64,000 bases of DNA from Verrucomicrobiia bacterium. Lineage in GTDB: Bacteria > Verrucomicrobiota > Verrucomicrobiia > Verrucomicrobiales > Akkermansiaceae. The stretch spans positions 1 to 64,000 of the forward strand of contig JAUIJD010000021.1 of NCBI GenBank assembly GCA_030431475.1. The letters are read 5' to 3'. Below are positions 27,095 to 36,858 of the stretch, piece by piece. The notes beneath the pieces are model-generated. The model searched no databases. It worked only from the letters and a program-made list of their open reading frames with translations, and was not told the DNA's origin. Each line of letters begins with the position of its first letter. Position 1 is the first letter of the stretch. The translations under genes were made by a program, and so were the position numbers.

Positions 27095-28402
27095 TCAACC
27101 TGCCTTCCGGCGATGCGCCTCGACCGCCCGTCGGATCCGCTCCCGGATCGGCCAGGGGAGCTCGTTCGGCACCCAGCCCTCCGGCGGCGTGATCGCGAAC
27201 CACGCCTTCGCCGACTCCTCGTCGACTACCGCCCGGTAGTGGCGGAAGACCTGCTTCGGCGAGTTGCCAGCCTCCAGAGAGGTCCGAGCGACGTCCCCGG
27301 TCTCCGCAACCCGGTAGCTGATGAAGGAGTGTCTGAGCCCATTCTGACGCCATCCGCCCGGGATCCCGGCTTTCACGGCCACGTCGCCGAGCGCCCCCGA
27401 GGAATCCCGAATCGGGACGACCGGCCCCTGCTCATCACGCCACGGGGCAAGCCATGCCTTGAGGTTCTCGCTGAGCGGGACCAGCCGGCGCGCCCGGGTT
27501 TTGGCGATCCGACCGGAGATCTCGATGTGGCCCCGGTCCCACTTGATGTCCTCCCAGCGGAGCTTGCAGATCTCGGCATTGCGAATCCCGGAGAAAGCAC
27601 CGATGGCCATCAACGGCAGAATCCGCGCATGGGCGGCGAGCAGGAGCTTCTGCATTTCCTCGGGCGTGAAGATCTCGATCTCCTTCTCCGGGACCTTGAA
27701 GGTCTCGCTGAGCTCGGCCGCCGTCTTCCGGTCCGGGTCGATGTAGCCCTGCTTCTTGGCGAACGAGAACATCGTCACGATCGTCCGGCGAAGGCAGTTC
27801 TTCGAGACCGGAGCCAGCGTGGTGAGGCTGGTCAGGAACCCGTTGATGTCGGCCACCGTGATCTCGGAGATCTGTCCGGGCAGACGCTCCGTGAAGCGCT
27901 TGAGGTTCTGGCGGCAGGAATTCACGTAGGCTTGGCTGACCCCGCTCGCGGCACGGGAGGCGACGAACTCCTCCGCGACCTCGGCGGTAGTGCGAGGAGG
28001 GAAGGAGTTCTGCTGGGCCTCGGTGTGACCTTTGACCGCCTCGCACAGCGGGATCTCGCCGGCCAGCTTCCGGGCGTGGACCCATTCCTCCATCGCTACG
28101 GTCAGCGAGAGGTCGAAGCGGGCGGCGAGTTGCTCACAGTATCGGAGCAGTTCGATGTCCCTGCGGGTCACCTCGTCACCGGTGGCGATGCCGTTGGTGA
28201 GCCGAACGGTGATCTGCTGGGCGACGACCTGGGCTTCGTCCGGGCAGGAGATGCTGCGCCTCCGTCGCCGGCCGCCCTCCTTCCAGGCGAGCGTGTGTTC
28301 CGAGTATCCGTCGGCGCGGGTCATCGTGTAGATCTTCACAGCCGCGGGGCCGGTTCCGATCTGGATCACGCTGTTGCGTTTCTTCCGTTTGCGCGGGTTC
28401 AT
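27095..28402 (-). CDS. Tyrosine recombinase / integrase
   Basis: 435 residues from the ATG at 28402 (MNPRKRKKRNSVIQIG). The longer upstream frame reads through an arginine- and proline-rich intergenic stretch with strong hairpins and is rejected. A SAM-like core-binding domain (about 165-255: TTAEVAEEFVASRAASGVSQAYVNSCRQNLKRF) is followed by the catalytic domain. Active-site elements are Arg in GAFSGIRNAEICKLRW, RHS in NGLRHSFISYR, and HYRA near the C-terminus carrying the tyrosine nucleophile. It presumably integrates and excises the element reaching to about 16.9 kb. The array begins 13 bp beyond its stop codon. Confidence 0.88.
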   Translation of the reverse strand: MNPRKRKKRNSVIQIGTGPAAVKIYTMTRADGYSEHTLAWKEGGRRRRRSISCPDEAQVVAQQITVRLTNGIATGDEVTRRDIELLRYCEQLAARFDLSLTVAMEEWVHARKLAGEIPLCEAVKGHTEAQQNSFPPRTTAEVAEEFVASRAASGVSQAYVNSCRQNLKRFTERLPGQISEITVADINGFLTSLTTLAPVSKNCLRRTIVTMFSFAKKQGYIDPDRKTAAELSETFKVPEKEIEIFTPEEMQKLLLAAHARILPLMAIGAFSGIRNAEICKLRWEDIKWDRGHIEISGRIAKTRARRLVPLSENLKAWLAPWRDEQGPVVPIRDSSGALGDVAVKAGIPGGWRQNGLRHSFISYRVAETGDVARTSLEAGNSPKQVFRHYRAVVDEESAKAWFAITPPEGWVPNELPWPIRERIRRAVEAHRRKAG

Positions 28403-28819
28403 CGAACCCTTCGCCGGTGTCAACTTGTCGGAATTTTTGTCCGAAGGATTCGCCCTCGGCGGCTTCGGATTCCTGCGAGTTGCTTGCTTGGAGCGGGTTA
28501 CGGGATTGCTCCCACCCTCTCCGCCAGACCCCGCTCCCGGCTCACCCGGGAGCGGGGTCTGGCGTTTCCGGGGTGGGTGGAGAAGGCCGAGGAGCGGAGC
28601 GAGACCGGGTTTGAATGCGGCAAGCCGATCGTATCGGCGGCGTCCATCCCGGCGCGCAGCGCCGCAGACCGGCATGGCGTGAGGAGCGCAGCGACGAGGG
28701 CAATTCGGGAAGCCGTCGGTGACGGCGACCTTCATGGGCGAGCGGTGCGAGCGAAACTGGAATGGCCGGAGCGGAGCGGCGGCAATCCCACCCTCTCCGC
28801 CGAGCGCGAGACGACCAAC
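28403..28819. other. Hairpin-rich spacer upstream of the integrase, possible attachment region
   Basis: About 420 bp without a gene. CCCACCCTCTCCGCC occurs twice in direct orientation (28511-28525 and 28787-28801). With the following A, the first copy looks like the 3' end of a serine tRNA (T-stem, acceptor, CCA), a common integrase target. Three hairpins have 3-base loops: 28624-28638 (GCCGAT/ATCGGC), 28651-28663 (GGCGC/GCGCC) and 28712-28726 (GCCGTC/GACGGC). No complete tRNA gene is present. The attachment-site role is inferred. Confidence 0.45.
28523..28563. repeat. Perfect 18-bp inverted repeat with 5-base loop
   Basis: GCCAGACCCCGCTCCCGG at 28523-28540 pairs with its full complement at 28546-28563 around the loop CTCAC. 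Flanking CCACCC and GGGTGG can extend the stem with bulges. There is no T tract on either side, so a simple terminator is not evident. It lies 120 bp upstream of the integrase start. Confidence 0.7.
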
Positions 28820-30373
28820 TCACCGGTAGAAATCGATCCACTCCAGTACGAGTGGCAGCTCGGGGTCGTCGATCAGCTCCTTCGGGATTTCGACGTCGAA
28901 GAATCCGTCGGTGAGAGGAATCGTCTCGGGTCGGCTGGCGTCGTGCCTCACGATCCGGAGCGAATCCCGGAGGGCGTCGCCGGGCGCCACCGGAACCTCC
29001 TTGCCCTCCGGGAGGCGCGACACACGAATGCGGTGGGGTGGCGTGCTCGAGACCGACCAGCGGAGCGCCGTGTCGCCGGACTTCACCTGCAGCGATTCGA
29101 GGCCGCCAAGGTGGAGTCGCAGTCGCAGGGCCCCGGGCCAGCCTCCCTGGCCGGGGCGCAGGCGGACGGCGCCAATGCCTTTCGGGTCGTGGACCTCGAG
29201 TCGGATGGCGTCGCCCTCGGAGGTCATGCGGAGTGTCGGCTTGCCACGAACGATCTCGCTCTCGAGCCCGCCTGTCGCCGGAGCGACCAGCGGGATGTGG
29301 ATGTTGAAGCTGAGATGCCCCTGGAAGGGGTCGCGAACGGCGGCGGCGGCGAAGAGCACACCCGGCTCGCCGGAGGCATCGAAGAGCAACTGCGGACGCT
29401 CAAGATTGGCCAGCTTCTGGAACGTACCGTCCGGCTTGCGGAACTCACGGAGGGAAACCAGGCGATGGCCGGCCGGTTTCCAGTCGGCCCAGCCCTTCTC
29501 CGAGGTGACCAGCGCCAGCGCCCCGAACTGCGGCGTCAGCTCGCGGGTCTTGCGGGCGAAATCCTTGACGATCGCGTAGTAGCGGTCGCGGCGGGCGTCG
29601 TACCAGAAATACGGATCCTCGGCGGAGTAACGGGCGTCGGTGAGAGCCGGGCCGGCGAGCGTGAAGGGGCCGGCGGGACCGTCGGCGACTGCGACCCAGT
29701 GAATCATGTGGCCGCCGGTCGGAGCACTTCGCGCCTTGAACATCAGGAGGTATTTTCCGTCGCGTCCGAGGGTTACCGAGGGGTTCACCGCCCGGCAGAA
29801 GGTGTGTTTGCCGTCGGGCGCGATGAGCGGTGCGTCGAGCCGGGTGAAGCGGCCGGCGACGAGATCGGCGACCGAGTCGGCGACGACGACCCCCGTGCGC
29901 TGTCCGTCGGCGAGGCTCATCCATTCGTCCGGATGCTCCACCGGGCGGGTGGCGACGTGGTAGAGGTAGACCTTCCCGTCGAAGCGCCGGACGTGGGGAT
30001 TGTGGGCGTTGAGGTGGTCCCAGCGCTCAGGCTCGCCGCTGCCTTTCAGCACCGTGCCCAGCGGTCGGTAGGGGCCGGCGGGCGAGTCCGAGACCGCGGC
30101 GGCGATCTCGCTGTACTTCAGCCACCCGCGCATGTCCTTGAAGAGGGTCGATTCGCCCTCGGGCCGACCCTTCATGCCGGCCGGCCAGCGGGCGTAGAAG
30201 AGGTAGTGGCGCCCGTCCTCGCCGCGGATCGGGCTGCCGCCCCAGACATACCAGCCGTCTTCGCGAAGTTGCTGGTCCGGGGTCACGGTTCCGAGCCGCG
30301 CCTGGAGGTCGAGGGTGTCTTCGGCGACGAGCGGGACGACGAGCAGCCATCCCAGAAGCAGTCGGGAGATCAT
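28820..30373 (-). CDS. Secreted GH43/GH117-like glycoside hydrolase
   Basis: 517 residues from the ATG at 30373 (MISRLLLGWLLVVPLVAEDTL), which gives a clear signal peptide. The longer frame overlaps the regulator gene. The body has five-bladed-propeller repeats typical of clan GH-F: DGRHYLFYARW, HNPHVRRFDGKVYLYH, NPSVTLGRDGKYLLMFKAR, EDPYFWYDARRDRYYAIVKDF and ERPQLLFDASGEPGVLF. The C-terminal 120 residues form a beta-sandwich. The exact family and substrate cannot be fixed by eye; arabinose-containing polysaccharide fits the neighbouring ara operon. It follows the LacI gene by 50 bp and may be cotranscribed with it. Confidence 0.72.
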   Translation of the reverse strand: MISRLLLGWLLVVPLVAEDTLDLQARLGTVTPDQQLREDGWYVWGGSPIRGEDGRHYLFYARWPAGMKGRPEGESTLFKDMRGWLKYSEIAAAVSDSPAGPYRPLGTVLKGSGEPERWDHLNAHNPHVRRFDGKVYLYHVATRPVEHPDEWMSLADGQRTGVVVADSVADLVAGRFTRLDAPLIAPDGKHTFCRAVNPSVTLGRDGKYLLMFKARSAPTGGHMIHWVAVADGPAGPFTLAGPALTDARYSAEDPYFWYDARRDRYYAIVKDFARKTRELTPQFGALALVTSEKGWADWKPAGHRLVSLREFRKPDGTFQKLANLERPQLLFDASGEPGVLFAAAAVRDPFQGHLSFNIHIPLVAPATGGLESEIVRGKPTLRMTSEGDAIRLEVHDPKGIGAVRLRPGQGGWPGALRLRLHLGGLESLQVKSGDTALRWSVSSTPPHRIRVSRLPEGKEVPVAPGDALRDSLRIVRHDASRPETIPLTDGFFDVEIPKELIDDPELPLVLEWIDFYR

Positions 30374-30423
30374 TAGGAGGAAACGGTCGGAAAATCCGGA
30401 ATCTGGCAGGCTGTGCCGAAGCT

Positions 30424-31467
30424 TCAGGGAGTTCTCTTCGCCGTCTCGCCGTCGATCCATTGGCTGCCGATCAGGGTCGCCCGCGGGTGGTCCGGGATCC
30501 CGCGCTGGTTGGAGTGGATCATCGACACGAGCATGTCGACGGCCGCGACTCCGACCCGGTCGTTGCGCTGGTCCATGCCGGCCCATTCGGGATGGGCGTC
30601 GCGCCATTCATACTGGATCAAGCCGACATCCTCCGGCACCCGCATTCCGAGTTCGCGAAGCCAGTCGTGGACCTCGTGGTAGAGGGTGAAGATGACGTCC
30701 GAGCGGTTGGCGTGAAGCCACTTGGCGAAGCGGTTGCGGTCGCCCCGCGCCGCCGCGACGTCGTGGAAGGGGTCGGTGCGTTCGGCGGCGGGCAGCAGAC
30801 GGTTCTGGGCGGTGAGGAAGCCGGCGGTGAGGCGGCCCTCGATGAGGTCATCGATGACGCCGTCGAGCACCAGGCCCGGCCGGCGGTAGCCCAGCGCGAG
30901 GGCTTTCTCGAAGGCCGTGAGGGCCAGGGTGTGGTGATCGGAGCAGGCGTAGGAGAGCGCCGGCTCACGGGTGCGGACCCCGGTCACCAGGGCGGGGAAT
31001 TCCTCCCACAGTGGCCGGAAGCGCGGCGGCAGGCGGTTGCTCTGCATCAGCCCGACCAGCAGCGCCCCACGGATGTTGCGAGTGCGGAAGATCGACTGCC
31101 AGCGCTCCACCGGCAGCGCCGGATCGTGGAGCCAGAATTCGTCCAGGGCGTAGCCGAGTTCACGGGCCCGCTGACGGCAGCCGGCGACGTAGGCCGGGAG
31201 GGTCGGATGCTCTGTGAAGGCGTGGCGGCTGCCGTTGACGTTGATGAGCGCGAGCGTTGCCTGAAAGCCCTGGCTTCGCGTCTGCCGCAGCTCGGCCATC
31301 AGGTGCGCGACGGTCGGGTTCAGCTGGTAGCCCAGGCGTTTCGCCGCCGCTTCAATGAGGGCACGCGTCGCCTCGGACACGCGCGGACTCCCGCGCAAGG
31401 CGAGACTCACGGTGTTTTTGGAAAACCCTGCCGCCCGAGCGACATCGGCCATCGAGGGGTTCGACAT
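30424..31467 (-). CDS. LacI-family regulator of the arabinose operon
   Basis: 347 residues. The N-terminal HTH and hinge (MADVARAAGFSKNTVSLALRGSPRVSEATRALIEAAAKRLGYQLNP) are typical, and a ligand-binding domain follows (about 65-340). It is divergent from araB with a 108-bp intergenic region carrying a dyad at 31513-31525. Arabinose or a derivative is the probable effector (inferred). The gene downstream on the same strand encodes a secreted glycosidase, which would extend the regulon to polymer breakdown. Confidence 0.88.
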   Translation of the reverse strand: MSNPSMADVARAAGFSKNTVSLALRGSPRVSEATRALIEAAAKRLGYQLNPTVAHLMAELRQTRSQGFQATLALINVNGSRHAFTEHPTLPAYVAGCRQRARELGYALDEFWLHDPALPVERWQSIFRTRNIRGALLVGLMQSNRLPPRFRPLWEEFPALVTGVRTREPALSYACSDHHTLALTAFEKALALGYRRPGLVLDGVIDDLIEGRLTAGFLTAQNRLLPAAERTDPFHDVAAARGDRNRFAKWLHANRSDVIFTLYHEVHDWLRELGMRVPEDVGLIQYEWRDAHPEWAGMDQRNDRVGVAAVDMLVSMIHSNQRGIPDHPRATLIGSQWIDGETAKRTP

Positions 31468-31512
31468 CCGACGTCATTTTCACACGGAGATCCAGCGAGG
31501 TCCACCCGATTG

Positions 31513-31525
31513 TATGACTGTCATA
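31513..31525. promoter_or_regulatory. Candidate operator between lacI-type gene and araB
   Basis: TATGAC-T-GTCATA is a perfect 6+6 dyad around a single base, in the 108-bp divergent intergenic region. It is the only clear dyad there. Odd spacing is unusual for LacI-family sites, so the assignment is tentative. Confidence 0.45.
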
Positions 31526-31575
31526 TCAGGAGGGTCTTCACGGGCGGGCCGGCGATATGTTTTGAAGCAGGCGTC

Positions 31576-33240
31576 ATGCCATTCACGATCGGACTCGACT
31601 ACGGAACGAACTCGGCGCGCGCGCTGGTCGTTGACACCCGGAACGGACGCGAGCTCGGCACCGCGGTGGTGGATTATCCGTCGGGTCATCAAGGCATCCT
31701 GCTCAACCCGTCGGATCACCACCTCGCCCGTCAGAGCCCGGCCGACTACGTTCATGCGCTGGAGAAGGCGACGATCGAGGCCATCGCCGAGGCGAAGCAG
31801 GCGGATCCGTCCTTTTCCCCGGACCAGGTCGTGGGCATCGGCATGGACGGCACCGGTTCGAGCCCCATTCCGGTCGATGCGGACAACGCGCCGCTCGCCT
31901 TCCAGGATGCCTTCAAGGACAACCTCGCCGCGCAGTGCTGGCTGTGGAAGGATCACACCAGCATCCCGGAGGCCGCCGCGATCACCGCGAAGGCGGCCGA
32001 GCTGCGCCCGCAGTATCTCGCGAAGATCGGCGGCACCTACTCTTCGGAGTGGTTCTGGGCGAAGATCTGGCACTGCCTCAAGGTCGATCCCGCGGTCTTC
32101 GACGCCGCGCATTCGTGGGTCGAGCTGTCCGATTTCATCCCGGCGGTGCTCGCCGGCGTGAGCGATCCGAAGCAGATCGTCCGCGGCGTGTGCATGGCGG
32201 GTCACAAGGCGCTCTACGCCGAAGACTGGGACGGCCTGCCCGACAAGGAATTCCTTTCCGCGCTCGATCCGAAGCTCGCCGACCTGCGCGACCGGCTCTA
32301 CGACCGGGCCCACGATGCCTCGGTGTCCGCCGGCAAGCTGTGCGACGAGTGGGCGGCGAAGCTTGGTCTGCCGGCCGGCATTCCCATCGCCATCGGCGAA
32401 ATGGACGTTCACTATGGCGCGATCGGCTGCGGCGTCGATGAGGGCACGCTGGTCAAGGTGATCGGCACCTCGACCTGCGACTGTGCGGTGGTTTCCGCCG
32501 ACAAGACGGTGGCCGACATCCCGGGCATCTGCGGCATCGTCAAGGGCGCCATCCTGCCCGGCTACTTCGGCGTCGAGGCCGGCCAGTCGGCGGTCGGTGA
32601 CATTTTCAAATGGTATGTCGAGGGCGTGCTCGGGGACGTCGAGCTCCACGCGAAGCTCACCGAGGAGGCCGATCATCTGAAGCCCGGCCAGTCCGGCCTG
32701 CTGGCACTCGACTGGAACAACGGCAACCGCACCATCCTCGTCGACCAGCTGCTGACCGGCATGATGCTCGGGCAGACGCTCTACACCACCCAGGCCGAGA
32801 TCTACCGGGCGCTGATCGAGGCGACCGCCTTCGGCGCGCGGGCCATCATCGACCGCATCAAGGAATACGGCGTGCCGGTCGAGCGCATCGTCTGCTCCGG
32901 GGGCATCGCCGAGAAGAATCCGGTCCTGATGCAGATCTACGCCGATGTGACCGGCTGCGAAATGCGCGTCTCCCGTTCTTCCCAGTCCTGCGCTCTCGGC
33001 TCGGCGGTCGGTGCCTCGGTGGTCGCCGGGGTGCATGCCGACTTCAAGTCCGCCCAGGATGCGATGACCGGACTGAAGGACGTGTCCTACCAGCCGATTC
33101 CCGAGAACCAGCAGGTCTACGAAACCCTCTATCAGCTCTACCGCGAGCTCCACGACGCCTTCGGCGGTGTCAGCCCGTCGGCCGACCTCGGCCACATCAT
33201 GAAGGATCTCCTCGCCCTCAAGGCGACGCAGTCCGCCTAA
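31576..33240 (+). CDS. araB: Ribulokinase
   Basis: 554 residues, usual length for AraB. It phosphorylates L-ribulose to L-ribulose 5-phosphate. The N-terminus MPFTIGLDYGTNSARALVVD is the FGGY-kinase phosphate-binding loop; VGIGMDGTGSSPIPVD and the GTSTCDCAVV stretch are typical of AraB. The ATG at 31576 is preferred because upstream sequence is the divergent promoter. It is first in the operon araB-araA-xylA-araD-SSS transporter. Confidence 0.94.
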   Translation: MPFTIGLDYGTNSARALVVDTRNGRELGTAVVDYPSGHQGILLNPSDHHLARQSPADYVHALEKATIEAIAEAKQADPSFSPDQVVGIGMDGTGSSPIPVDADNAPLAFQDAFKDNLAAQCWLWKDHTSIPEAAAITAKAAELRPQYLAKIGGTYSSEWFWAKIWHCLKVDPAVFDAAHSWVELSDFIPAVLAGVSDPKQIVRGVCMAGHKALYAEDWDGLPDKEFLSALDPKLADLRDRLYDRAHDASVSAGKLCDEWAAKLGLPAGIPIAIGEMDVHYGAIGCGVDEGTLVKVIGTSTCDCAVVSADKTVADIPGICGIVKGAILPGYFGVEAGQSAVGDIFKWYVEGVLGDVELHAKLTEEADHLKPGQSGLLALDWNNGNRTILVDQLLTGMMLGQTLYTTQAEIYRALIEATAFGARAIIDRIKEYGVPVERIVCSGGIAEKNPVLMQIYADVTGCEMRVSRSSQSCALGSAVGASVVAGVHADFKSAQDAMTGLKDVSYQPIPENQQVYETLYQLYRELHDAFGGVSPSADLGHIMKDLLALKATQSA

Positions 33241-33261
33241 TCCCCAACCCATCCCCAAACC

Positions 33262-34782
33262 ATGCGCGACATCAACAAGTTCAAGAGCCTCGAGATCTGG
33301 TTCATCACCGGCTCGCAGCACCTTTACGGGCCGGAGGCCCTGCAGCAGGTCGACAAGCACTCGAAGCAGGTCGTCAAGGCGCTCAATGCCAGCGACACGA
33401 TCCCGCACAAGATCGTCTTCAAGCCGGTGCTGGAGTCGGCCGAGGCGATCACCCAGCTGATGATCGAGGCCAACGCCTCGGAGAAATGCATCGGTCTGGT
33501 CGCGTGGATGCACACCTTCTCGCCGGCCAAGATGTGGATCGAGGGGCTCCGGATCCTCAACAAGCCGCTGTGCGACCTCCACACCCAGTTCAACCGCGAC
33601 ATCCCGTGGGCGGACATCGACATGGACTTCATGAACCTGAACCAGACCGCCCACGGCGGTCGTGAGTTCGGTCACATCGGCGCCCGCCTGCGGCTGCCGC
33701 GCAAGGTGGTGGTCGGCCACTGGGAGGATCCCGAGGTCCACGAACGGCTCGGCGCCTGGGCCCGCGCGGCCCGCGGATGGCACGCGTCGCGTCACCTCAA
33801 GGTGCTGCGGATCGGCGACAACATGCGCTACGTCGCGGTTACCGAGGGCGACAAGGTCTCGGCCCAGATGCGCTTCGGCTGGGAGGTGAACACCTGGGGC
33901 GTGGGCGACCTGGTCGAGAAGATCGACAAGGTCACCGAAGCCCGCATCACGAAACTGTGCGCGCTTTACGAGGAGAAGTACGAGGTCGCCCCCGAGCTGC
34001 GGAAGGACGGCGAGCGTCACCAGTCGCTGCGGGATTCCGCGGCGATCGAGCTCGGCCTGCGCGCGCTGCTGGAAGAGCACGGTGCCACCGCCTTCACCAC
34101 GACCTTCGAGGACCTTCACGGCATGAAGCAGCTGCCCGGCCTGGCCGTGCAGCGGCTGATGGAGGACGGCTACGGCTTCGCCGGTGAGGGCGACTGGAAG
34201 ACCGCCGGCCTGACCCGCGTGATGAAGGTGATGGCCCACGGCCTCGAGGGCGGCACCTCCTTCATGGAGGACTACACCTACCACCTCGACCCGAAGAATC
34301 CGCTCATTCTCGGGGCGCACATGCTGGAGATCTGCCCGTCGATCGCCAGCGGCGCGGTGAAGATCGAGGTTCATCCGCTCGGCATCGGCGGCAAGGAGGA
34401 TCCCTGCCGCATGGTCTTCGACTGCGGTCCGGGCGAGGCGGTCAACGGATCCATCGTCGACCTCGGAAGCCGTCACCGTTTCCTCGTCAACGAGGTGAAG
34501 TGCGTGGCGCCGAAAAAGGAGCTGCCGAAGCTGCCCGTGGCCCGGGTGCTGTGGAAGCCGAAGCCCGACCTCAAGACCGCGACCGCCGCGTGGATCCACG
34601 CCGGTGGGGCGCACCACACGGTGCTTTCCTACGCGCTCACCAGCGAGCACCTCGAGGACTTCGCGGAGATCTCGAAGATCGAGCTGAGCGTGATCGACGC
34701 GGACACCAAGCTCCGCTCGTACAAGAACGAGCTTCGGCAGAACGATTTGTATTTCCACCTCGCGCAGGGTGTGCAGGGCTGA
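33262..34782 (+). CDS. araA: L-arabinose isomerase
   Basis: 506 residues. It converts L-arabinose to L-ribulose. The metal and catalytic residues align with the E. coli enzyme at an offset of about three: Glu309 (FAGEGDW), Glu336 (FMEDYTYH), His353 (GAHMLEI) and His451 (GGAHHTVLS). It starts 21 bp after araB. The leader (TCCCCAACCCATCCCCAAACC) has no Shine-Dalgarno sequence. Confidence 0.96.
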   Translation: MRDINKFKSLEIWFITGSQHLYGPEALQQVDKHSKQVVKALNASDTIPHKIVFKPVLESAEAITQLMIEANASEKCIGLVAWMHTFSPAKMWIEGLRILNKPLCDLHTQFNRDIPWADIDMDFMNLNQTAHGGREFGHIGARLRLPRKVVVGHWEDPEVHERLGAWARAARGWHASRHLKVLRIGDNMRYVAVTEGDKVSAQMRFGWEVNTWGVGDLVEKIDKVTEARITKLCALYEEKYEVAPELRKDGERHQSLRDSAAIELGLRALLEEHGATAFTTTFEDLHGMKQLPGLAVQRLMEDGYGFAGEGDWKTAGLTRVMKVMAHGLEGGTSFMEDYTYHLDPKNPLILGAHMLEICPSIASGAVKIEVHPLGIGGKEDPCRMVFDCGPGEAVNGSIVDLGSRHRFLVNEVKCVAPKKELPKLPVARVLWKPKPDLKTATAAWIHAGGAHHTVLSYALTSEHLEDFAEISKIELSVIDADTKLRSYKNELRQNDLYFHLAQGVQG

Positions 34783-34816
34783 GTGATCCAACCCACCCAA
34801 GACCACCCAACCTGAC

Positions 34817-36123
<1,307 letters not shown>

Positions 36124-36124
<1 letters not shown>

Positions 36125-36825
36125 TGTCGGAATACCAGGCCATCCGCGAGGAGTGCCTCGCCGCGAACCTCGACCTGCCCAAGACCGGGCTGGTCGACCT
36201 GACCTTCGGCAACGTCTCGGTGGCCGATCCGGAGCGGCGCGTGTTCGCGATCAAGCCGAGCGGCGTCGACTACGACAAGCTGACGCCGGCCGACATGGTC
36301 ATCCTCGACTTCGACGGCAACACCATCGAGGGCGAGCTGCGCCCGTCGTCGGACACGCCGACCCACCGCTGCCTGTTCCTCCACTTCGAGGGCATCCGCT
36401 CGGTGGTCCACACCCACTCGCGCAGCGCGGTCGCCTTCGCCCAGGCGGGGAACGACGTGCCGTGCCTCGGCACGACCCACTGCGACTACTTCCACGGCCC
36501 GGTGCCGGTCACCCGCGGGATGACGCCCGAGGAGGTCGGCGGCGAGTATGAGTGGGAGACCGGGCAGGTGATCGTCGAGCGCTTCAGGACCGGCGGCATC
36601 AACCCGCTCGACGTGCCGGCGGTGCTGGTGCGCAACCACGGCCCCTTCGCCTGGGGCCCCTCGGGTGCCAAGGCGGTCGAGACCGCCCAGGCGCTGGAGA
36701 TCGTCTCCGACATGGCGATCAAGACCTTCGCGGTGAACGCGTCCGCCCCGGGGGCGCCGCAGCACCTTCTCGACAAGCATTTCTTCCGCAAACACGGCCC
36801 GGGCGCCTACTACGGCCAGGCCTGA
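36124..36825 (+). CDS. araD: L-ribulose-5-phosphate 4-epimerase
   Basis: 233 residues of the class II aldolase/epimerase fold. It makes D-xylulose 5-phosphate, the link to the pentose phosphate pathway. Zinc ligands are visible in VVHTHSRSAVAFAQ (two His) and LVRNHGPFAWG (third His). TFGNVSV and AIKPSGVDYDKLTPADMVILD are family signatures. It starts on the xylA stop codon. Confidence 0.95.
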
Positions 36826-36858
36826 TCTTCTCCCTACAACCAACCAAACATCCAACCC

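Noticed and set aside
16942-28402. Diversity-generating retroelement, retron or toxin-antitoxin system in the element
   Set aside because: No reverse transcriptase motif (such as YxDD), no template/variable repeat pair and no recognisable toxin-antitoxin pair were found.
28403-28735. N-terminal extension of the integrase by 111 residues
   Set aside because: The extension would be Arg/Pro/Gly-rich, would read through the perfect 18-bp hairpin and repeats, and is absent from the normal integrase layout. ATG at 28402 gives the usual start.
28511-28801. Complete tRNA-Ser genes
   Set aside because: Only the 3'-terminal acceptor and T-stem-like sequence is present. No matching 5' acceptor, D-arm or anticodon arm was found about 90 bases upstream of either copy.
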